Of a stretch of DNA of 64,000 bases, positions 1 through 12,787 are shown piece by piece. The DNA lies in assembly GCA_964030785.1 (NCBI GenBank), contig OZ034975.1, forward strand, positions 41,085,069 through 41,149,068, given 5' to 3'. This DNA comes from Siderastrea siderea. Lineage: Eukaryota; Cnidaria; Anthozoa; Scleractinia; Rhizangiidae. The notes beneath the pieces are model-generated. The model was not told where the DNA came from. It was given only the letters and a program-made list of their open reading frames with translations, and ran no database searches. Made by a program: the position numbers and the translations under genes. Within the stretch, counting starts at the first letter, position 1. Every line of letters starts with the position of its first letter.

Positions 1-789
1 ATTTCATGTTAGTAAAGAAAATGAATACAACAGTAGGTAATGTCGAGGAAGGGATTTAAGAACCCCCAGCCACTTATTTACAAGTGCATCAATGTTTTGA
101 ATATGAACAAAAGAGACCATTCTTATTCAATGACATGCAAATGGGGTCAGATATTCTTAATTTTTTGCTTGACGACCGCAGGGTCAGCTGTACCCAATCT
201 TTTGACTGAGTAACAGTTTGATTAATATTAATGTTTGTGCTGCTGCACTGTATACAAAGCGAGCTGTTGTAAAGATCGTTTCTGAACTGGTTGCAGAACG
301 AGAGTGCTCCTTGATGATATAAAGCTGTATAAACTCGAGCATACAAATAATTCTTTTATTCAACCTATTCAATGGCAAGAAAAGTCGACATCTCCGAATT
401 ATATTCTATATTCCTCTAAAAGTCTAACTCATTATTAAAATTTGAATATGTTTCAAATGAAGCTCCCTTTTTTTCACAGGATGTTTATGTGTGGGCACCA
501 TACTCGGCTTTTCTGTCGACACAAAATGGGCCATTCCATGTAATGTCTGCAACTCCCCCCCCCCCCCCCCACCCCCTACTCCCACTGAAGTACAGGGAAA
601 TCCTAAAGAGAAGGGAGGGGGTTTCAAAAGTCATTTATGAAGGAGTAGCTATGTCGGTTCCTTTGATCTCTCAAAAACATCTCCCTTTTTTAGTGGGGGT
701 GCATACATTAAATGGAATGGCCCAATGGCATCCAACTGCATAAGACATAGTTTAGAATCTGTTCAAGAAATTAAAGATTAATACTGTAC

Positions 790-900
790 CTTTATGTAAG
801 AGAAGGTAGCTTTGCATCGAATACTTCAACTCTTCAACCACTGGAATAAAAAGACTATCCATGTTTTCCTTTCTGGCGTCCATAAACGACACGGCGCCGG
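790..900 (-). CDS. weak candidate first exon, unknown gene
   Basis: A minus-strand frame with MDARKENMDSLFIPVVEELK ends at a plausible donor AAAG|GTACAG (plus strand near 790). It lies beside a locally GC-richer stretch (860-1080). The product is not recognised and the rest of the gene would lie before the window start. The only support is the frame, the donor and the promoter-like context. Confidence 0.25.
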
Positions 901-1048
901 CGATAGCCACCAAATACAAACAATCCGAACACTCCAGGAAAGAATCACTGGTCACTGGTTACGCGCGCCTGCAATTTTCAAGCGTGCGGTTGTAAGTCAC
1001 ATGACCCTTTTGAAAGCGGCCCGGTCGCATGGCTGTCTAACCGGTGAG

Positions 1049-1060
1049 GCCGCCATTTTC
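1049..1060. promoter_or_regulatory. YY1-like GCCGCCATTTT motif
   Basis: GCCGCCATTTT lies between the two divergent first-exon candidates and matches the YY1 consensus in reverse. Binding is inferred from motif only. Confidence 0.2.
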
Positions 1061-1199
1061 AAATTACGTTGAGGTGGTGCCAAGAGTTGCAAGTTTATCA
1101 TACGCGAAAATGGTTTATTACACTATTCTTTTGGACTACTTTCGCTTACGATAAGTGAGGGTCAACCCAAGTTGCTTCAGGGGAAGTTGATAGTAAAGA

Positions 1200-1253
1200 T
1201 GGTGGATAATTGTTCGATTCAAGGTGGTTGTAAACAGACGAACCGATTTCAAG
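1200..1253 (+). CDS. weak candidate first exon, MVDxC start
   Basis: ATG at 1200 gives MVDNCSIQGGCKQTNRFQ and a strong donor CAAG|GTAAGT. The opening looks a little like THAP zinc-finger N-termini, but the Cys spacing is one residue too long, so this is only a suggestion. No second exon was found. Confidence 0.25.
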
Positions 1254-1260
1254 GTAAGTG

Positions 1261-2834
1261 ACTTACATTTTATTTTCTAACGAGGGCTTAAACAAATTAG
1301 TTCCCTTCTTTGCGACATTCTGCCAAATGAGTGTAACAAGCCTTAATACAGTGTGTAAAGCGTGCAATTCTTCAAGGAACAGAAATCAGAAGGGCCGTTG
1401 TTCAGTAAAATTGCCCCCAGGGTGGACAGTGTTAATTCTCACTGGTTAAAAGTAATATCGAATTCAAAACCATATCATGTGTTAGTAGAGTGACTAACGC
1501 TTTTCATAATAAGTTTAGTTGAAGGTAATTTCATGTTGCCTACACGCTAAGCAACAATTCAGTTTCTCTCAGATATGTGAGCACATTAAATTGAATGCAT
1601 TAAAAGCCTACATCTGTAAATTGTTCTTCAATGACCAGTCAAAGGCGATTGAACTTGAAATGAACATACATTTGCCAATTTAGAAGGAGTGAGTTCTTAA
1701 ACGTTTTGTGTGATTTAAATATATTATTGATTTTTTAATTCAAAGATACTGATATGTAACAACATGATTTCATAAAATTAGAATGAGACCTAGAATAATA
1801 GCAACTTCATGTCTTTCCCATTTGCATTTGACAATGCTCCAGTGGCTTAAGGGGGAATTTTGTGCATTTTTAAAAGTTTCCTTTTTAAGGGGTTTGCATA
1901 TGGAAGATTTTCATTGCAATCAACAATTTTAAAGTGGTTACCAGACTCATGGGTTTGTTCCAAACATTTGAGAATGTCCAGTGTGTGCCTAGATACATGT
2001 ACTGAGCAATAATTTATCATGTGGGCATATAAAACCCCAAGACATGAAACTCACATTGTCAAGAGGGTTAAAGACACATGTTTGACTGAAGCAGAGTTCA
2101 GCCATCTATTACACGTTGCATAGCTTTAAAAATGTTAAAACTTCAATTTCTTGACGAAAGGGGTCTTTGGATCGCACTCCGTGATGCGAAACACAACATC
2201 CTGCGACAGAATTAAACACAATATTAAGCCAGACAGGGGATTACAAACATCAGGAAAGAAACTCATCATGTTGCAGATTATAGTAATTTAGATTCTTTAG
2301 TAATTGTCTGTGACAAATTCAAATATGAGAGGCTGAAAAACCTATCGAGTTCTTAAATGAGGTAAATTCAACGTACCTTATATGTCGCTTAACAGACAAT
2401 CCAAGGTCATATTTAACTGAACTCTATCATATAGTGATCTGAGAAAGATTGATGTGACCTCAAGATCAAAGTCTTGGAAATGCGACATTATTTTAAGTTG
2501 TAATGCTCAATTCAGTCATCATTTGAAAATCCTTCAAACTAAACCCACTACAAAAATGCAAGAGGCAGCATTGGTCGAAAGACTGAGATACACACATGTA
2601 TATAAAGTGCAGTGTACAAAGATGTGAAGTAGGAGTCGTGCAGGCCTTCCAACCCCATTTTATAACTGAAAAATTCACATGGTCTTTGGGTAGGGTGTGA
2701 TGAAGAATTCTTGTTACCAATTTGGCAACTAATTTTCAGGATTTGGTTGACAATGCAGAAAGTTTAGGCACATTGGCAACTGTATTAGGCGCAATTTCTT
2801 GCCCTGTGTAAAGTGTGTTGAACTGACTCTAGTT
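1261..2834. other. no gene seen
   Basis: AT-rich non-coding sequence with short frames only and no splice-consistent coding signal. Confidence 0.5.
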
Positions 2835-4053
2835 AGCCTGCGAGCAGGCACACTTAGTGTGCAATTCGCCCGAGTATCTTGGCGGCGGAAGTCGGCAAGC
2901 AAAGCTGGCCAGCGAGAAGAATGGTGCGAGGAAAAGTGAGCCTGCACGAAAGCCGTTGAATTTTGAATTCCGCCCTTGTGAGGTGACAAGTCTTAACTGT
3001 CAAGGTGTCAATTATCTAACCAGTCAGCAAGCGAAGCAAAATCTAAACAAACACCACAGCAGATTTTCACACTCGAGAGGATCAAGTTCTTTATGAGTGT
3101 GCCAGAATAGTGTAAAAGAAAATTATAAACACAGTTGACAATTTTTGCCGCATTTAAATTAGACTTTCCACAAGTCGACCTCACGAGTTTCAGAGCACAA
3201 AAGCCGTAAAGTGAGTGGAGCAAGCTTTTTAGGCTGCGAAGCGGTGGAGCAACGAAGTCCTGCACCAAATAAAATGGGACAAAGGACTTTTTTGAAAGTG
3301 TACATTTTAAAAATGTGTTCTATTCGAAATCAGTATACACTGTAGAAGTTAAAAATATCAAACTCCAGGGATATGAAACTTGCAATAACAAAGAGTATCG
3401 AGCTGCTACCTCAGAAGACTAATCACCCTTACATTATGCGTTGCAAACATCTGTAACCAGGAACAAGCGATACCATCTTCCCACAATGACAAATAACTGA
3501 ACTCATTGTAACAATGACTGCAAGATAATGCCCATTGCATGGTCAAAAAAAGATGTTACATTTCCTGTCATTACAGAGATCCCAAGAAGATAGGCTTGAA
3601 AACCACCATGCACTAAAACCAGTGTGGCTGATATTCCAAAAAAATTACACAAAACTGCAATCGCTAACCAGACGCAACCAGCTGAGTCACGTTAAGAAAT
3701 TGAATCGATTGAAAAACTGACAGACTGTGAACAGTCGTCCTATTTTCCTTCTCGCTAAAATTAGAAGAAGAAAGAGACTGCTCGCAGTCTAAGAAACCGA
3801 GAAAGGTGACAACCAGTGACACCACTTTGCTTGTTATTTGCCACAATAATAAAGTCTGTTATCGTGTGTCATTTCAAACCAATCAGAATGCTGCGTTCAT
3901 GGCGGAATGCGGAGAATTCAAAATTCAGTGGCTTTTCTGCAGGCTCACTTTTCCTCGCACCATTCTCGCCGGCCCGCTTTGCTTGCCGACTTCGGCCGCC
4001 AAGATATTTTGTACTTGCACGAATAGCACACTAAGTGAGCCTGCTCGCAGGCT
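2835..4053. mobile_element. 1.2 kb TIR element (AGCCTGCGAGCAGGC ends)
   Basis: The left end starts AGCCTGCGAGCAGGC and the right end finishes with its reverse complement. The inverted arms run about 130 bp (2835-2970 and 3920-4053) at roughly 85-90% identity by eye. Flanks share TCTAGT (2828-2833 and about 4057-4062), a possible imperfect target duplication. No transposase frame was seen inside, so it looks non-autonomous. Superfamily unassigned. Confidence 0.75.
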
Positions 4054-4062
4054 AGATTCTAG

Positions 4063-6638
4063 TAAGTTCTTTGCACGACTGGCATGAACCAAATATTAAT
4101 TAAACTTACTGAACATCTTTTGTATCACACTAATTTTTTTAAGGTCATTGCCCTGTATTGCATTGCGCATCCTTAATGCGCACGATTTGTGGCGTCAATA
4201 GCGCGCACTCAAAGCGTGCACATGTCTAGGGAGTAATGGATTTCCTATGAGGCTAAGCTCACCAGGGAAAAGAAAGGTCATTTACTCTTAAACAAGCATG
4301 GAGAGCTATCTTTTTTTTCACTTACTTTTGACCTACCATTCATCCTCTTTTTGTTCAAAGAGTTAGAAAAAAAAACACATGTTAAAAAGAAAGGTTATTG
4401 CTAGAAACACATTACTCATGGAGATGAAAGCACGACCTCGAGAACACGCACGTGAGGAAGGTTTGAAGTCAATTTCGTCTGATGCTTCGAGCATCTGCCA
4501 TAAAACATCTAGTAAATTGTTCCTTGTTATCGGTATTTCACATCTAGTAGATTGTTCCAAGATTTGCTTTAATTATGTGCTTCCTGTTCCTATGGAAAGT
4601 AGCATAAACTGATCAAATACACATGTGTTTGTCAGGCGAAATTGCATGGAATTATGGGGTAACTTGAGACGATGATATCTCGTGAACGGACATGGGGACC
4701 TATTCTTTGTATTTTATATTTCAAAACATTGCATGATAGATAACAACTTGTGAAAGTTTGCCAAAAATCATATGTTAAATTTTATTTTGGGGGAATGACC
4801 TTAATTCTTGTTTTGATTGCAAAAGTATTGAAAAGTCTGTAACACAATCAACTGGGCTAGATGGCTGACACTGTTAGTTACGTACTAGAACTTAAATTTC
4901 AGTTAAGACTGAACCTCTGCATGCATAATTACACATCTACATTGCTCCTTCAACAATCTCCTAGGATCTGCAAAGTACTGTACTACATGTACTGTGGTGT
5001 AGATAGAATTAGAGTATGGTTTACGTTCACCTTAGCTTAATATTAGTGCATGGTAAATAAATTTATTGTTTATGAGCCAAAGTTTTATTAATCAGAATAT
5101 TTTTCCTCAGGGTCTACATGTACGTATGTACACATTGTATGTACACCCAGTTCTACAGCAAAACAGTTTGTTGATGCACATTGTACATGGCAAAGAAATG
5201 CATCACACTTGATCAGGTAAGTTACTCAAACATATACATTAGAATCCTCATTGTAACACTTCAATTTGTATTGCTTAGATCTGTTTTCTTCAAACATACC
5301 GGTAGTATGTGTAACATGTAATTAGGCTTTGGGTCGCAGGCTGTTCTTCAGGGATTATGACAGAATTACGTACACAGAGTTTGGAATTGTTGAACTTTTC
5401 CATGGATTCATGTCATATCAAGGCAATATCTCCTTGCTGATAACTGCTTGAATTATTAAGACATGAATACTTCATGTAGATTATAGTGGACTACATGTTC
5501 AGGTACATTGTGACTACAATATTGAACAGTCACTGAAACAAACACCATGTGCTAGATATTGTAAATAACTACAGAGATTGGTCATGCATTAAGCAAAAAT
5601 GATTATATTTTTTAAGATGGTAGAGTAACCAGGATGAAACATATTAAAAATTTTAAAAATGTGCTCAACATGTTGTGTATAGCAAACAGAACATTTATTT
5701 ATTTATTTTGTTTATTTTTTTTTGCAACATAGAAATCTGTTTACTCACGAACAAACATTCGTATACAACACTTGTTTTTTGTTTTGTTTTTTTTTGTAAT
5801 TTTTTTTTTAAATACTTTATTAACAATTAAGCACACTGAACATTACATAAGTTGGTTGCAAGGCAATATTGCTTGGTTAACAAATAATACATAAATTACA
5901 TTGAATACATTGGTTACATTGAACTGATAACTTATTTTAGAAATTTTTGGACCCGGGGGCACTCAACGTTACAAGGCAATATTACCAATTTAACAAATAA
6001 TACATTGAATATATTACTGATAATTTATTATTATTTTTTTGAGAGTCTGAGGGGAGTACAAGTAGGGAGGTTTGGAAGAGGTGTATCTTTCCTGAGTTTT
6101 ATCCAAATTCAACACGATATCCTATCTTGAGTTTGTTAACAAAAACAGAACACTTAAATCAAACCCCTGACCTTCTGCACTCCAGCTGAACTACATGATA
6201 CATTTTACTAAATAAATTAAGCTGCAAGGAAACTGGTAGTGAGGTAGATAATCTTACTAGGTTCATACTACATCATGTCCTGCATTTTGCTAGAAAGGGC
6301 AGTGTTGTGGGCATCCTGACTGTATGGTGACCTTGTAAGCAATGACCTACAATATAGCTCCTTCTAGACTCGTGTAAGCTTCATTCTGTACAATAAAAGT
6401 GGTTAGAGCTCCTGATTGGTAAACGGGAACACCTCAGATTCAGCTTTTCTGGGAGTCTCATTCCATTTCAACACCTACATCTACACTCATAGGTCCAGGT
6501 GGATGGTAAAATACCATGTATTTGGCTCTCAGGCATGGCACACAGACCTCCTGCATTTGGTCGATACGCCAGGCATTAAGCCTTAAGCCATACATTTTCT
6601 TGTCTTACCTTCCCACTCATTCAATTAGAACATAATTA
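4063..6638. other. non-coding, AT-rich
   Basis: No gene recognised. A T-rich stretch lies at 5690-5815. Segments near 5855-5935 and 5965-6035 are diverged direct copies (both contain CAAGGCAATATT and TTAACAAATAATACAT). Confidence 0.5.
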
Positions 6639-6649
6639 TCCCTGGTGAA

Positions 6650-7350
6650 AATCTTTGAAGGATCTTCAAGGATCCTTAAAGATCTCCATGAGGACCTTTG
6701 AGGATCCTACTGAGGATCCTGACAAAGATCTTTATAAAATCTTCAAGGATCTTCAAGGATCTTCAAAATTCTTGCCAAGATCTTCAAGGATCTTCAAAGT
6801 TCTTGCCAAGATCTTCAAGGATCTTTTATTTTCTTGCCAAGATCCTCAAGGATCTACAAAGATCTTTCAATTTCTTGCCAAGATCTTCAAGGATCTACAA
6901 AGATCTTGAAAATTCTTGCCAAGATCTACAAGGATATTCAAAGTTCTTGCAAAGATCTTCAAGGATCTTCAAAATTCTTGTCAAGATCTTTAAGGATTGT
7001 CAAAATTCCTCTCAAGATCTTCAAAGTTCTTGCCAAGATCTTCAAAGTTCTTGTTAAGATCTTCGATGTTCTTGCCAAAATCTTTAAGGATCTTCAAAAT
7101 TCTTGTCAAGATCTTTGATGTTCTTGCCAAGATCTTTAAGGATCTCCAAAATTCTTCCCAATATCTCTTTTGATCTTAAAAATTCTTCCCATTATCTTCA
7201 CATTTCTCCACAATTCTTGCTTAAGGATCTTCAAGGATATTCAAAAGGTCATCAAGTTCTTGCAAGATTAGAAAAGATCTTCAAAAATCTCCCAAAGATC
7301 TTTTTGGTTCTTTCAAGTTCCACAACAATCTTTGAGGACCATTAAGGATG
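6650..7350. repeat. left GATC-rich degenerate array
   Basis: Dozens of imperfect copies of AAGGATCTTCAAAGTTCTTG-type units, roughly 25-35 bases apart, with many AGATCT and GGATCT sites. The frames open across it are repeat artefacts (repeating DLQGS/SSRIFK peptides). Confidence 0.85.
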
Positions 7351-7375
7351 TTGCAAGCTCTTACAAAATGAAGCT

Positions 7376-7404
7376 AGGAATTCCTAGGAATTCCAAGCTT
7401 CGCA
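7376..7404. repeat. AATTCC/CCTAGG palindromic patch
   Basis: GGAATTCCTAGGAATTCC followed by AAGCTT: a short copy of the palindromic motif that forms the patch at 12160-12440. Confidence 0.6.
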
Positions 7405-7687
7405 TGGTCTTAGATTAGCGTGGAAGAAATTTCTAGGAAAGTGAGAGAATTTGATAAAATTTGAGAAAAAATTGAGATCCTAGGAATTAATGAGAATAGC
7501 AAACATAAGGATGTAATGTACATCAAACAACAAACAAACTTAAAGTTGATTAAGTATTTATTGCAAAAATTGTAAGGATTCTTCACAAGTTTTCTTTTAG
7601 GCCACCAAATTCAACATTGTTTTGATTAAATGAAAATTTTATTATGAAACCTTAAAACACTTTCTTGTGAATATATTTAGAGCATTA

Positions 7688-8295
7688 CAGTCGAAATACT
7701 CAGCGCATTCCACTTATTATTTGGGAATGACTTTCATTAATCGGGGATGGATTGCATTATTGGAATCAAGATTGTACTTTCAAATTGAATATTGCAAGGT
7801 TCCAACGGTAGCCTTGTTCCAGATAAGGAATGCTGATTGGTTTATTACTGACATCTGGCAAATGTTCACATGCAAGTAGCAGACTGTTGGCGGCTTGACG
7901 TGTCTGGCCTGATTTGTGTTCGCTCAACAAAATATTAATTGCAGGCACATTTCCACGTAAAAAAGCAGTCTGTTGTTGTAAAACTGTAAAGAATAATTTC
8001 TTAAAAACAAGTGTGCTGTAAATGCACACAAATGTTCCTGAAAATTGAGAAAAATTCCCTGTAATGTCAAACCGACTGAAACCAACAGCCGCCAACGGTT
8101 TCGTACTTCATGTGTGAACTTTTGGCTTTTGTTAGTAACAATCCAATCAACATTCGTTGCTTCGCATGAGTCTACCGTTGGAACATTTCAATCTTCAATT
8201 TAAAAATAGAAGTTTGATTCCAAAAGTGCAATCCGTTCCCGATTAATGAAAATCATTCCTAAATAATGAGCGGAATGCGCTGAGTATTTTGACTG
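7688..8295. mobile_element. Tc1/mariner-like MITE, 608 bp
   Basis: The left end is CAGTCGAAATACTCAGCGCA and the right end is its inverted copy with a few changes, each flanked by TA (7686-7687, 8296-8297). Inverted similarity runs about 125 bp from each end. No transposase frame. CAGT ends with TA duplications are typical of Tc1/mariner. It sits inside the larger 6639-11060 element. Confidence 0.7.
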
Positions 8296-10009
8296 TAATT
8301 TACCACAATTTCAGCACTCTGGAAACTAGCTTGGAGACTATATCGAGTACTGACACAGTGCAGTTGTGATTAAAATAACATCTCTATAAAGTTCACAAGA
8401 GTTTTTATAAAATTATGACATTAAATACCATATTTTTCAGACCTATGTACATGACCTATGTATTGTCCTCTGAATTTCACATCACTAAATACATAAAAGT
8501 TAATTCAACATTGGGAAAATTACAATATTATAATTATTCTGAATTGCTACACCTAGAACTACTTTTACATAAAGCTTCATCAGTATACACAGCGTGAATC
8601 AGACAACATTGTCTTGATTGTCTTTTTTCTCAAAATATTTTGCTGTGTTCATTTAGAGTGGATTTATAGCGATAACTTACAATACATTTACAATTGCATT
8701 GTGTCCTGGTAGTTTGAGTAGGTATGATTCACAGAAAGGGAAATCAGTAAACTGGACTGCTATGTTCATTAAAAGTGACTTAGCTTTAATACTGAGCACA
8801 GAGCAGGCTACTCCTGACTTGACACTGCAGTGCTCAGTAGCTGATCATGAATTGAATGTATTCCTAGTAGAGCAAAACAGAACAAATTGGTCATTGTTTG
8901 GTTAAAATCATTTCTGAATTATTTTGTATTCAGTTAACAGTTCCGTTCTTTCAATTCTCTAGAAGATGATCTCTATTATTGCTTTCAAATCAAGACATTG
9001 TAAACTCAAGGCAGATCAGTTACCTTGTGCTAGTGCATGTCCTTTTAACTACAGTGATGGAAACACTCTACAGTGGAAAAGCACTGGAGAACATTGTATT
9101 GGATGTTTCATTTTAACTTTTCTATAAACTGCACAATTATGCCATAACTGCTTCTTTAGTTAAATAAACTCGCAATTCAGCCTGCCTCAAGTGTAACTAG
9201 TTACATGTAAATATATAAGCCGATAGCTTATAATTATATAGTTTCGAATGGAAGCAGATATAAGAAGACAGGAAAGAACATGATCTTCTTAGAATCGTTA
9301 ATTTTGAAGCCAATCTTTCATTACAAATCATTTTCTTTTGAACTAACCTCCTTCTTAAGAGTAGATATCCAATTTTTGCTGCCTTGAGGCATCATTTAAG
9401 CTTGAAATAATAGGAAATCCAAGGAAACATATGTTGACCATTTAAAACGAACTCGAAATTGATGAATTCAACTGTTTTCTCTGAGCCCGCAATGATGAGG
9501 CTGCTGACCAAAAGCGGCTCATTCATTACCAGTCTCTCCGAGATTCCAAAATGGCGGCTGCTCCTGGCTTCGTTTTTCTTGCTCACTTTAAGGATTGCAT
9601 TCTGCTAAGAAGTCACTCCTGAATCGTTTTTTTGGGACCTATGGAGACTTAGAACAAATTTACCCCTACAGAAGTTCAAAAACTAAGGATTTTCATCGTT
9701 AAATTGCTGAAACTGACTGCATGAATATTAAGACAAAATATAAGCTTAAGCAACTACTGCTGAACAGTTCAAATATGATCATGTAAATTAACAAGGTAAA
9801 GTAAAACTGATTATTTTTCGACAAATAAATTTTTTCTGATTTATGGTTTATTCTTGCACAGACTAAGCATAACATTCCAAGCAGAAATTAAGACTTATGC
9901 TTATCTGAAAGTCTGAAAATTGTGTTGGATACATGTACTTTGTAGTGATAGCAGTTTTGTTTTTTTATCACACAGCAGATCAGACATTAGAATAATACTC
10001 ACCACCTTG

Positions 10010-11045
10010 CAAGATCCTCATTATTTTAGTCCTTTCAAAGAGGATATTAAAGGAACCCAGCAAAGATCTTAGGAAAATCCTTGCAATGATGTTTGTAAGG
10101 ATCCTCATAAAATCTTTGAAGATTCTGTCAACTGTGTCAAGTTTTTCAAGGATCTTGTGAAGGAACCTTGTATGATCCCCAGATCAAAGCAAAAACTTTA
10201 ACAGAATACTTTCAAGATCTTAAAAGGATCGTTTCAAGGATCTTGCAGGATCCTTGCTAAGATCTTGTAAAGACATCAATAATTATTGGCATAAAATTAC
10301 AGATTCCTTGCAAGATCCTGATCAAATCCTTACGGATCCTTTCTAAGATCTTTATGCCTCTTGTTAGGTCTTCGAAAGAACTTGATAAATCCTTGAGGAT
10401 CTTGAAGAAACCTTGCACAAATCTTGTAAAGATCTTGACAAGGATCCTTGGGAGATCCTGACCAAATCCTTAAGGATCCTAGCAAAGATCCTCATTAAAT
10501 CCCTGAGGATCTCCAAGGATCCTTGCACAGATCTTGCAAAGATCTTGACAAGGATCCTTGTAAGATCCTGACCAAATCCTTGAGGATCCTGGCTAACATC
10601 TTAACAAGATCCTTGAAAGGATCCTTTTAAGATCTTTGAAAGATCCTTGTTTAGTCCTTGAGGATCTTGAAGGATCCTTGCAAAGATCTTGTGAAGATCT
10701 TGACAAGGATCCTAAAAAGATCCTGACCAAATCCTTGAGGATCCTGGCTAAGATCTTTAAAAGATCCTTGAAAGGATTCTTTTAAGATCTTTGAAAGATC
10801 CTTGTTTAGTCCTTGAGGATCTTGAAGGATCCTTGCAAAGATCTTTGCTAGGATCTTTATTAGGATCTTTGTAGGATCCTTGGAAGATCTTGGTCAAATC
10901 CTTGAGGATCTTAACAAATGATTTTGCATATAAAAATCTTTGAAGATCTTTCAAAGATCCTTTAAGGATCTTTTAAAGATCCTTGTCTTTGAGGATCTTT
11001 GGCAGATCTTTGGCAATCCTTAAAGATCCTTGAAGATCCTGTGAG
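10010..11045. repeat. right GATC-rich degenerate array
   Basis: Units such as AAGGATCCTTGCAAAGATCT are repeated with variation. The pair of motifs GGATCCTT and AAGATCTT gives it a near-palindromic texture. Copies about 165 bp apart are clearer (for example around 10600 and 10765). Its reverse complement resembles the left array. Confidence 0.85.
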
Positions 11046-11365
11046 GTTTTTCACCAGGGATTACATGTAGTTTGAGAATTTTGAGAACCCCATACATGAA
11101 CATGTGAAAGCCATCACCATGTATTCACTATCTACAGTGTTCTTTTATGGTGTATCAGAAAATTCTTCTCTGGTTAGTGGTTTTAAGGATTTGCAATGGT
11201 CTATCACTGTAATGCTAAAGCAATGTGAATGTCACTCAAGTGAGAGCTTAGCTTCAGATATCATTCTTATTGTGCCACTCAGGCCTCCACATCTTTGGAA
11301 CACACTACTTGACTGTTTACTTTATTTTGTTTACTACTTGAACTGTAATTGTAAATGTATGTTGT

Positions 11366-11513
11366 GGTTCAAATTTTTCTTTAGTTTGAAACTTTTCAAA
11401 CCAGATTAATTTTTATTTTCCTTTGCCTTAGATTTTGGTAATGAATCTGAGACAAGGGAAATAAAAATTATACTGGTTTGAAAATTTTTAAACCAAAGAA
11501 AAATTTGAACCAT
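11366..11513. mobile_element. short hairpin MITE, about 148 bp
   Basis: Inverted arms of about 55 bp (GTTCAAATTTTTCTTT-AGTTT on the left and its reverse complement on the right) separated by about 40 bp. A strongly folding, AT-rich foldback with no coding capacity. Confidence 0.65.
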
Positions 11514-12049
11514 AAACCTGTACATGTACATATGTACCTTATATTTTATTGAAAATTAATGCTGCAAACTATTAATAATGTTGAGGGTATGACAGGTCTA
11601 GAATTTATATAAAATTTCGATTTTTTTATCCTAGGACCACCTGTATAAGGCCATCAGAGGACCGAACTCAGAAGACTGCTAACAGCAAGTGAACTAAAGG
11701 CAGCCAAAACAGATAAGACCTATATGTAAAATCAGTGAAGGCGGTACTTGATGATTGTTGAATTGTATTTCCAATTTTGCCTCATAAACAAAAATATAAG
11801 GCACAAAATGATATTGAACTAATTTTATCATTCAACTCCTGTTGAAGATATGTTGAAAACAGACATTCTGAGGTAAACTGAATATGCCCTTGTACCAAGA
11901 GCCCGGGAAAACTAGGGTTTTGTCCCGGTCCAAGCCTGGTTAAAAAACCAGACCCTCGATTTGTCTACTTTAAATATCAGCAACTGACCTTTAAATTGAG
12001 GGATATTGTATCGTGTCCAACAGCTGTTTTTTTGTTACCATTTTGGGTC

Positions 12050-12440
12050 AAGTTTCTAATGTTTTTCCCACTTATTTAAGAAATTCCCATTTATTCCCAC
12101 AATTCCTGACCATATTCCTATTTTTTCCCACATATTCCCAAAAATTCCCAGTTATTCTTTAACATTCCTTGGAATTCCTAGGAATTTCTGAAAGTAACTG
12201 GGAATTCTATCTGATTTTCTTTTCGATGGAATTCCTAGGAATTCCTAGGAATTTCAAGACAGCACCATTTAAGCTTGGAATTCCTAAGAATTCTTAGGAA
12301 TTCCAAGTCCAAATTTACCGTGAAAATTCACACCTCAGATTCTTAGGAATTCCTAGGAATTCTCAGGAATTCCTAAGAATTTTTTCCTAGGAATTCTTAG
12401 GATATTCTTAGGAATTCCTAGGAATTCTCAGAGTTATTTC
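12050..12440. repeat. AATTCCCA and GGAATTCCTAGGAATT repeats
   Basis: 12050-12160 has irregular ATTCCCA repeats. 12160-12440 has many copies of the palindrome GGAATTCCTAGGAATTCC and variants with TTCTTAGGAATT. The sequence is nearly self-complementary at the unit scale. Confidence 0.8.
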
Positions 12441-12659
12441 GCAAGGGCAGTGCTTCAAGGGTTAATGCAAAAGGCATTGTTTTATTGCACTACATGTATT
12501 TACTATTATGGTATATCAGGATAAAACTCTGCGCTTGCTTGCCATTATTCTGTATTAGTCTCATTGCTATTTTGGAGTAAAATAAATTGTTTTATAAATG
12601 CAACTGTACCTACATTGAGTCGTTATTTTTGGGGACAGCCTCACTCTTCAGCAGTAGTA

Positions 12660-12787
12660 GACTCCTGCTGTCTCAACCATTCAAGGGAAAGAGTGAATTT
12701 TTCAACAAGTGTTAAAACACTTCTCAATACCCAGTTAAGGGATAGGACTCACAAGATTCAACACAGGAATTTGAGACAGCAGGAGTC
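12660..12787. repeat. 17-bp perfect inverted repeat
   Basis: GACTCCTGCTGTCTCAA at 12660-12676 is matched by its exact reverse complement at 12771-12787. Possibly the ends of a small foldback. Confidence 0.5.

Larger units (their letters stand above)
6639..11060. mobile_element. 4.4 kb element with GATC-rich array arms
   Basis: Ends are the exact inverted pair TCCCTGGTGAAAA / TTTTTCACCAGGGA, flanked by TTA on both sides (6636-6638 and 11061-11063). Each arm is a degenerate array of units such as CAAGGATCTTCAAAG: 6650-7350 on the left and, in inverted orientation, about 10010-11045 on the right. No transposase was seen between the arms. The middle (7400-10000) is AT-rich and carries a mariner-like MITE. 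TIRs with a TTA duplication fit a Harbinger-type origin, but the repetitive arms are unusual. Confidence 0.65.

Noticed and set aside
6655..7345. Several overlapping open frames of 80-119 residues with DLQGS/SSRIFK repeats
   Set aside because: They arise from the GATC-rich array, are open in more than one frame, and have no start context or splice support.
9553..9624. ATG in AAAATGGCGGCTGCTCC considered as the RTK signal-peptide exon
   Set aside because: The frame ends after about 23 codons, there is no good phase 1 donor, and it is far from the first Ig exon.
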